From positions 1 through 20,000 of the forward strand of contig JAHBMJ010000606.1 of the NCBI GenBank assembly GCA_018398765.1: DNA of 20,000 nucleotides, written 5' to 3'. The notes under the pieces are model-generated. The model searched no databases, was not told where the DNA came from, and worked only from the letters and a program-made list of their open reading frames with translations. This stretch comes from Chromera velia. Its lineage: Eukaryota > Sar > Chromeraceae. The translations under genes and the position numbers were made by a program. Positions within the stretch are counted from its first letter, which is position 1; each line of letters begins with the position of its first letter. Below, piece after piece: positions 1 through 7,821 of this stretch.

Positions 1-739
1 CTCTAGTCGGAGCTAGTTTTGGTCAATCCTTTTAAGCGTCTACCAAGCTAAAAGTGAAACAGGGATCCTAGATATGATTCAAACTCTAGTTGAAGCTAGT
101 CATTTAACCTTTATTTTTTTTTACATATACAATAAAATTTTAAATAAATAAAAAAAAAAGAATAGACGTTTTCAGATTTTTTTTTTTTTTTTTTTACCAC
201 TGTGCGTCGCCTAGAGACGATCAGTGACGCTCGATGCATGTGCGTGCATGAACCCCCTTTTGTACGTACACGAAGAACATCAACGCCACACCGATGCGGA
301 GATCGGACAGACAGGAAATTCGATCTCAACGAGAGCACAGCTTTGAAAGAAATTCATCGTCAACTCCTTCATTCACTTGCACTACACCCACTTTCATATG
401 CGATCCGCCAGTCTATGAATTGCAACGGAGTCGGATGCCCATGCCTCTTGGTGTCACAGACAGAACGGGACAGAGAGATTAAATAGATACAAGGAAGACA
501 TGCGTACTTAAATGACACAATAAAAAACCACCGTGAACGACAAAAGGCCACTTGTGTGTGCGTGTGTGTCACACCACAGCTAAACACTACAACAATGATA
601 CCTGCTCCCCCTTCTGTTTCCACGACTGCCTCCACCTGTCGACCCGTCTGTCTATCTCCTCAGTCAACCGAAAGATCTGCATGCAGGGAGCAGCAAGGCA
701 AACAGATTAAGTAGTCCAACGAAGTTACACACATACGCA

Positions 740-809
<70 letters not shown>

Positions 810-1013
810 GAGAGAGACACGCCCCTAACCCATGACATCTTCTCCAGTCGATCAGCCTCTGGGGGACACGAATTTTCAAATTCTTGATCAAAGCTTGAGG
901 AGAATGTCTTTTAAGAGAAATCCCCGCCCCCAACGCAACCCTGGCAAACCCCTCTAACCGGTCATCTCCTCGTCACGTTCTTTGTACACAAAAATGAGAA
1001 AGAAAAAACGACT
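1..1013. other. Intergenic flank downstream of PDAT, AT-rich then microsatellite-bearing
   Basis: No convincing coding exon is seen on either strand. Bases 1-200 are AT-rich, with an A run near 150-159 and a T run near 177-195. A 17-base motif at 1-17 recurs with two differences at 84-100. Bases 200-730 are of ordinary composition with only short open frames. A compound (AC)n(AG)n microsatellite lies at 740-800. The 3' UTR of the minus-strand PDAT gene should fall just left of 1014, but I could not place a polyadenylation signal with confidence. Confidence 0.6.
740..800. repeat. Compound microsatellite (AC)n(AG)n
   Basis: About 15 AC units run directly into about 15 AG units, followed by a looser GACA/GA-rich tail to about 818. 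It lies in the 3' flank of the PDAT gene. The open frames over it translate only to dipeptide repeats and are not genes. Confidence 0.95.
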
Positions 1014-1317
1014 CTACGCATCACCGAGAACGAGCGAAACCCACAAAAACCCACTCCCACCCCCCCCATGCAGCCAGACCTGTGAGTGCACCCTCTGCTC
1101 GATCCTCTCCCTTCTCCCCGACGCTGCCAAGAGAACGTCCCTGATCATCTCGGAATTCCCTATCACGTCCACGTGGTCTGCAGCCTCAGGGCCCCCCCTC
1201 AGGTCCAGAGAGGGCCCCGAGGGCGTCCTGTACCGGAACTCTTTGAGGAGGACTTCGGGGCCTCTGGGGTTCAACTCCCGGCCTCTCTGCATATACAAAT
1301 ATATGCACACACACATC

Positions 1318-1400
<83 letters not shown>

Positions 1401-2621
1401 CAGACGCACAAACATGCACAGCGGATCAAAAGAGACACACAGACAGACACCCACCCTCCACCCTCCCACCGACCTGCAGAGGCCCTGCACAAGGATACCC
1501 AGAGGCCAGCAGAGGCACAGGCCCGTCTCCCTCCGAGAACGCAACTCCGTATGAGACCTCATATCTCCTGTCTCCCCCCAGAGCCCCCGTGGAGTGCAGC
1601 ACGCTGCCCCTCTCTCCAGGCGAGAGAATCATCTGCATGGATGGATGAATGGATGCAGGCAGGTCGACACAGACCGGGAAAGAGAAAGGGAAAGCAGGAA
1701 GGAAGGAAGAAAGGAAGGAAGGAAGAAAACCCCCTCCGCGTGTGTGCTGTGCACGTTCAAGCCAACTGTGTGCTTAATTGTTTGGCATTTTTCTCTTGAC
1801 ACTGGAGAGATGAAAAAAAACATAAAGAAAACAGAAAGAAAGGGAGGGAAAGAAGAAAGAAAGGGAGGGAGAGAACCAAAGAAGGTTCTCAAAAGAAAGC
1901 ACGCAAGAAAGCAAGAAAGCGAGAAAGCAAGAAAGCAAGAAAGAAAGAAAGAAAGAAAAGAAAGAAAGAAAGAAAAGTAGAGGAAAAACTGAGGTCTCTC
2001 TCAGCTGACCTCTTCTTCCTCTTCCCTCCCCTTCTTCTTTTCTTCGGAGGTCAACAAAACATGGAGGCTTCTATCGAGCTCCCACTCCTCCACCCTTCCC
2101 GCCCCCGAGGCAAAAGCAGCCGTCTCCTCCTTCTCCTTCGGATCCGACTCAACGACCTTCCGTCTCCTCTTGTAGAAGAAGGACCTCTCAGATGGAAGGC
2201 CGACTCCGTAATAACAAAACAGTTTCATGCCGGGGGCCTCCGGGAGGTTCCCCCCCAACACTGAGGTCATCATCCGTGGTGTCTCCTCCGCCGTTGCGTT
2301 CCTCTCTGCCTCCGTCACACCCACAAAACCCAAATAGAAGTTCTCATCAATTGCCCGGGTGATTGCCTCAGACTCCCCCTTCAAGGCTTCGATCGTTTCC
2401 TCGGCTGTCAGGTTGCCTGCAGAAGGAAAGTACGGACATGAGGCATAAAACTTGAATTCGTGCGTTGAAGAAAATGCACGGGGAAAACATCACGCAAGCA
2501 CACGCACACTCAAGCCGAAGGTCAAACAAACGCACGCAAAAAATATGAACGTCGGCTGCCAGACCGCCACATGATTTCAGGACAGGCTCTTTCGGTCGGA
2601 GCTGCGGAAACACCTCACTCG

Positions 2622-2658
<37 letters not shown>

Positions 2659-3814
2659 CGAGAGAGAGAGGGAGAAAAATTAGTGTAGGAACACAGCAGT
2701 TTCGACGCGAAAGCCCATATACCCTTTCACTTTTCCCGTACCGTTAAAAGGAACTTTCTCCTCCTTTCTCCCCTTCTCCATCAATGACAGGTCGCACTCC
2801 TCCCGGTCCCCCTCCTCGCACCCCTCTTCCCCTTCTGCCTCCCCCTCCCCCTCCCTCCGGGCAATCATGGAACCCAAAGACGCCATACCCTCAGCCCGAA
2901 AGAACGAATCCTCAGGAGACAACGGAAGATCCTCTGCCCCCCCACTCGGCAAAGGACCTCCCCAGATCGCATTTCCCCCCTGCAACGCAGAAAAGAAAAC
3001 GAACAAAATTAAAGTGCTACTTTGAAATACTCACAACCGCCTCATGCAGTAGAGATGCCACCCTATACACTGACGACAGCACAAACCAGCCAAAACTCGG
3101 CATGTCTACAATCCATCCGTAAGACGCCAGAAACTCAAATCCCTGCATGCCAAAAAAATCTCCTGGGAGGATTCGCATACGAAAGTGTCTGTATGCATGC
3201 AATACAGCGACTTTGAAAAATGCAGAAGCGATGCGCATGTGCTCATGATCATGCATAGACCACAAGTTTTGAAAACCTCTAGCGAAAATATGTGTGTTTG
3301 AATATGGAAGCGTGTATACGTGTACATGTATTTTTACATGTACTTGCGCCTGTGTGCCTTCGTATTTGTGTGTAAATCTGTCTCTGATGACGAACCTTGG
3401 GGAGCATGTTGAGGAGGGAGTACCAGGTGCGCCACATGGCCCTCCTTCGGTTCGCTGCTAAGCTAAACACACCGCGTGTGAGAATATCCTCCAACGGCCC
3501 CAATTGCGCAATATCCGGGAGCTGTCCCGAGAGCAGAGCCGTTAGTGCCTTGGGCACTCCCAACAGGCAGCCCGCAATTGTGAAGGCCGAGTCGACGTGC
3601 TTCTCGACCCAGTCCTTCCCTCTGTTGCCCCCAAAGGGACTCTCTGCCCACCGAAAGAAGTAGTGCATCATCTGCGTACATACATACACACATACACACT
3701 CACACGACCACATTCGTACTCATACATGCACGCACACACTCAACGGGAGGGAGAGAGAACGGCAAGGGAAGAGACAGACGGGAGAGTCAGGAAAACATGA
3801 GAAAACCATGCTGA

Positions 3815-3851
<37 letters not shown>

Positions 3852-5657
3852 CGCTCGCTCGCCTTTGTTTCCTCCCGTGTCCGTCTTGTGTGTGTACAGC
3901 AACCGGAGGGCCAACCACTTCTGCTCACCCCCATGCAGACCCCACCTCACGTCCCCCCCCTGCACCCACCTGTGTCCCCATGGAATGCGACACAAACACC
4001 GCCTTCTCCCCCGTGACTGCCACTAGAGCCTCCGTCTGGCTGAGGAGACGGGAGAAATACGCGTCCCGGGTCTGGAGGGTTTGGGGGCCCAGGCGCCAGT
4101 CGTACGAGGCCATGTGGAGCATGCCGGGGTCATACCTGCATGCACTCGGTCAGCCAAGCCGGGAGAGACGCTAAAGATCAAAAACCCTCACGCCCACTTC
4201 TCTGCATGCATGGCATCGAGTCCTCCATTCAGTCGGGTGTCGGTCTCAAGTCAATTCAACGAGAAGAGAAAGGAGTTGATTGACCCAGACCCTCTCTCTC
4301 TGTGGAGATCAAGGGGTCCACCCGGGTGTTGACTGTCGGGACTCCTGGAGGTCTCTCTCAAGTGTTCAGCTGTTTGCACAGGAAAAGAAAAAGGGTGGTC
4401 CTTCCTCTAGTCGGAAAAGAGAGAAGAGAAGAGAAGAGAAGAGAAGAGAAGCCAGGCCAAAGAGAGATTGAGATGCAGGAAAGCGAGCGAACAAATCAGC
4501 AGCTGCTAAAACAACAACAACAACAACAAGAAAACGACCCACTGACCCGATTTCCGCCAAGTTCTTGATCAATTTTGCCCACAGCCAGAACCCAGTCACG
4601 AAATAGTCCGCCGCCTCCAGTCCGCTGGCTGCTCTCACCTTGACTTCCTCTGTGTAGTCCTTCCCGTTCTCACTCAACGTCAGTGGGTCTGTGTTGTTCT
4701 CGTTCAAGGTCATGTGTCTCATCCAACAATCAGGGTCTCTCAACAACGAGGTGAACATCGTCAAACCTGAAAAATAAGAGAAAGAAAAAGAAAAAGACCA
4801 GCCTGGGCACGAGCACCATAAGACGTGGAAGAAAAAGGGTTGAAGGAACAAAAAAGATCCCATGCATGCAAGATCGAATCTCTACAAAGACAGAAAATGT
4901 CCAAGACACGGAATGAGTGTGCAGTTTCGGACATTTTCGAGAGAAGATTTCCATAAGTCTGCTTTGTTGCCCGAACCCCAGCTGTGCCTCGTACACCCCT
5001 CTCACAAATGATCGCGTGACTGAGTGAAGTGTATGTGTGTTTGCCTGACTCACCTGCCCATATCCTTTGTCTGAACATGTCCCCCTTCGCGCAGTCTGCA
5101 GGCTTCCAAATCTCCAACCCGCTGGTGATGAATCCAGGCACAATAATCACGGGGTGTTTGGCCCTCGCCCCCTCTTCTGCAAGGACCCGGCCAGGCTCTG
5201 GGGCCACCTCCGTCCAGTCCTTCGCAGTTCTCCGTAACATCATCAGAATATCCACCATGATCGTCGTATCGTTCAGGGACATCAACTCGCTCAACCCAGC
5301 CACGCTGTCCGTCAGCTGACCGTAGAACTGACTGGACACTTCGTCTGGCACCACCTGAGGGACCACAATGATGAGACCCACAAGCACAGATAAAATCCAG
5401 GTCCACCGCCTCTTCCTGCCTTGCGGCTTCTCTGTGACAGCTGAGGGCGTGCTGCCGTCGTCGGAGCCTGCCGGGGTTGTGGCTGGAGAAACGTCAGGCT
5501 CTTTTGATGTAGGGGGGATGTGAAGAAGGTGAGGGGCCGGCTGTGCCTGCGACTGAGGTTGAGGGGGTACCTGTACTTGGACCGTGGCTTTCGACTGCTC
5601 TGGTTGCTGTGCCTGGTTTTGGTTTTGGCGGGCTGCATTTTTTCGTTTCTTTGCCAT
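1014..5657 (-). CDS. PDAT: Phospholipid:diacylglycerol acyltransferase (LCAT family), 8 exons
   Basis: PDAT moves an acyl chain from the sn-2 position of a phospholipid to diacylglycerol, giving triacylglycerol at the ER. Exons in transcript order: 5657-5054, 4766-4547, 4135-3970, 3671-3396, 2979-2742, 2416-2010, 1632-1474, 1286-1014. All phases agree and give 780 residues. The start has a strong ACCATGG context. Residues 1-85 are Gln/Pro-rich with basic ends. One membrane helix lies near 86-103, so the catalytic domain should be lumenal. Family marks: PGFITSGLEIW (lid region), YDWRLG, nucleophile Ser326 in SHSMG, Asp673 in EGDGPVPL and His728 in DHVDVIG. The first residue of the usual GxSxG is Ser here; plant PDATs also depart from Gly at this place. 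Acidic or charged insertions occupy parts of exons 5 and 6, making it longer than yeast PDAT. The last 20 or so residues are uncertain, because a possible donor at 1079 could lead to another exon. Confidence 0.93.
1323..1400. repeat. Compound microsatellite (TC)n(AC)n(AG)n in the last PDAT intron
   Basis: About 16 TC units, 12 AC units and 11 AG units follow one another without interruption. The outer TC and AG blocks are reverse complements, so the stretch can fold as a hairpin with an AC (or, in the PDAT pre-mRNA, GU) loop. It lies wholly within the intron between the exons carrying the catalytic Asp and the catalytic His. Confidence 0.95.
1680..1976. repeat. Polypurine tract rich in GGAA and GAAA in a PDAT intron
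   Basis: On the + strand this stretch is mostly A and G, with irregular GGAAG, AAGAAAGC and GAAA repeats that are densest at 1885-1976. It sits in the intron between exons 6 and 7, so the PDAT transcript reads it as a long pyrimidine tract ahead of the acceptor after 1633. Open frames here (Lys/Glu/Arg-only on +, Phe/Ser/Leu-only on -) are products of the repeat. Confidence 0.9.
2624..2670. repeat. (CA)n microsatellite followed by a short (GA)n
   Basis: About 17 CA units and, after GCGA, about five GA units. It lies in the PDAT intron between exons 5 and 6. Confidence 0.93.
3817..3862. repeat. (TC)n microsatellite grading into (GCTC)n
   Basis: About 16 TC units followed by three to four GCTC/CGCT tetramers, in the PDAT intron between exons 3 and 4. 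Confidence 0.93.
4420..4450. repeat. (GAGAA)n pentanucleotide repeat
   Basis: About six GAGAA units, in the PDAT intron between exons 2 and 3. Confidence 0.9.
4511..4529. repeat. (CAA)n trinucleotide repeat
   Basis: About six CAA units in the same PDAT intron as the pentanucleotide repeat, close to the donor that follows exon 2 (GTCAGT, read on the minus strand from 4546). Confidence 0.9.
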
Positions 5658-6599
5658 GGTCTCTACTTGGGTTCCTCTTCAATGGCCAGTTGCAGGAGAA
5701 ACTTCAGAAGGAAAGGAAGTTTGGAGATCTAAGGTCAAAGCCCTCTAGCTATCCAACTTCTCTACGAAAAGCTTTTTCTAATCCGTAGACGGCACTGATA
5801 AATGTGTAGATTTTCAGTCTTTCGGCTTGATCAAGACAGCAAGAGACCAAGACAAAGACCACTACCTTCTGCCACGCTTCCAAATCTCGGTTTTAGAGAA
5901 AAAGCACCGGATCGAAACAAAAACCGAGGAAGGCTGATGAAGTTAAGAGACGGGACAGACATACACGTTCCCTGTACCTTCGGAGGATTTCACAGCGAAA
6001 CCGTTGGACGGAAGGAAGGCATCACGTCAAGCGAAAGAATATAGACGGGGTTTTCTGGTCAGTGAGTTGGGTGCTCCCTTCTCCTCGGCCAACAGATTCG
6101 CCCGTATCTTCAGTCGACCACAGTATATGATACCATTAATTATGATACCACAGTAACATCATTCGCGAGTCGACCATGCAATTTTTGTGCGAAGGCCGCG
6201 GGGGGGCCGGGGATGCGCATGCATGGTCGGGGAGGCCGCCGCGACCTCCCTAATTAAGTTAATTGAAAGTTTATGAAAGTTTCGGGCGCGCGGATAAAAG
6301 CCCGCGCGGCAGATGTGCGGAGACATGCCGGCCAGAAAAAATGAGGGAACGCCGGAGACTGACTCAGAATTAATTCGCAATTATTTCAGGTCGGTCTGAA
6401 ATTCCACTCTGAATCGCCTTATCTGTCATTGATTCACCTTCGATCTGACATTGCGGTTTCAAGTGTGAAGGAACACCTTCGATCGATCTTTGGCGGTCAG
6501 CCCTGTGTACGTTTGAATCACGGCTGGTCCGCTTTCCATCGAGTATTCAGTCTCTGTCTCTGTCTCCAGTTTCTTGTTTGCCGTCTCCACCTCGTAGAG
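5658..6599. other. Divergent intergenic region between PDAT and the collar-domain gene
   Basis: This 942-base stretch separates two genes that point away from each other, so it should hold both promoters. No coding exon is convincing. Bases 6112-6176 hold several short direct repeats: TATGATACCA at 6126-6135 and 6141-6150, ACCACAGTA at 6117-6125 and 6147-6155, AGTCGACCA at 6112-6120 and 6168-6176. Bases 6250-6310 hold an AT-rich run and then a GC-rich inverted repeat around ATAAAAG. I see no clear TATA-like box for the PDAT direction. Confidence 0.6.
6287..6308 (+). promoter_or_regulatory. Candidate core promoter: TATA-like box between GC-rich inverted arms
   Basis: CGCGCGG at 6287-6293 and CCGCGCG at 6302-6308 are exact reverse complements and enclose ATAAAAGC. 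The box lies about 300 bases before the ATG of the collar-domain gene. The candidate box ahead of the gene at 12646 lies at nearly the same distance and also adjoins GC-rich sequence. Promoter function is an inference. Confidence 0.35.
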
Positions 6600-7774
6600 A
6601 TGAAGCTGGTGTCGTTGCTGTTGGCGCCCTTGTCCCTCGTCTCTGTGGCACATGCGGGGTGTGGCCTGGACATTTTTGGAGTCTGTGGAGGGGCCAAAGA
6701 TGTGGCGGGAGCTCTAGACAGGCTGCCTGATAATATCCGTCAGGCCGCACAGAAAATCCTGGATCATTTGTTCGAGGTCGATTTCCCTCCGGCTGTCGAC
6801 AAAGTGACTGCAGCAGCCAAGGAGGTCGAGGACAGGGCATTGGAAGACTATAAGGAGGCGATCAACGCGACGCGACTGCAGCTACAGGAGCTAGCTGAGT
6901 TTGCCGTGCAGAGAGCAGAGGAGTTGATGAAGGATGCCCAGAGGTCTGTGGAGGAAGTGGTGATGCTGGTGGAGAAGGAGACGACCAAGAATATGCAGAA
7001 GATCATTGCAGACGTGGACAAAAGAGTCAACGCCCTGCTAGACAGACTGGAAAAGATTGGACAGGAGCTCTTTTGTGCAGTGACAGGGTCAGTGGGGGAG
7101 GGACGGGGAAGGGTCGGATTTCAGCAATGCCTCTCCGGAGGCTCATTTTTTCTTTTCTGTACGTTTACCAAGATGTTCATCATCTGTGTGCACGCCTTGA
7201 TTTCCTTGGCCTTGGCACCTTTAAGAAAATGTTCACGTGTTCAGCCTCAGTGGTGCATGTTGCCACAGAGGGAAGAAAATATTTCTTTTCTATTTTCCCG
7301 TCACACATTTACTGATTTGTCTCTCTGCTCGTATGAGAGAGGACATGCAGGTACGTGGACACATTTGAGAAGATGTTCGCGTCCTACTTCGAGAGCGTGG
7401 ATTGTGAGTGCGTCCAGGAGATGTTGAAGGACAATCCGGGGCTGAAGCAGGACTGCAAGTGCTCCAACTGCTTCCATATCGGGGGGTGGTATCCCTCGTG
7501 CAGGTGGGGAGGGGGGGGGAGTTTACAAATTTGCAGTTTGTTCTTTACTTTCTTCCGGCCTTCATAAATTTATGAGTTCACTGACTCGTTGGCCCTTTCA
7601 ATCCTCCCTCGCTGCCTTTGTTCGTTGCTCTTCCTATCCTCCGCGTCTTCCTCCGTGTGAATTCAGCAAGAGAAGGACGCAGGGACATCACGTGCGTGCA
7701 CTCATTTCCTTCCCTGTGTGGGTTCTCGTGATCGAGTCTCCTTTCTCTCCCTCTCACACACACGCACTTACACA

Positions 7775-7821
<47 letters not shown>

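Noticed and set aside
1014-1079. A further intron after a CAG|GTCTGG donor near the end of PDAT
   Set aside because: Possible, but I found no convincing matching exon in 1-1000, and the frame reaches a stop at 1014 after about 22 more residues, so the simpler end is kept.
1086-1799. Long plus-strand open frame over the end of PDAT and its microsatellite
   Set aside because: It runs through (TC)(AC)(AG) repeats, giving only Ser/Leu, Thr/His and Arg/Glu runs, and it lies opposite exons that carry the catalytic Asp and His of PDAT.
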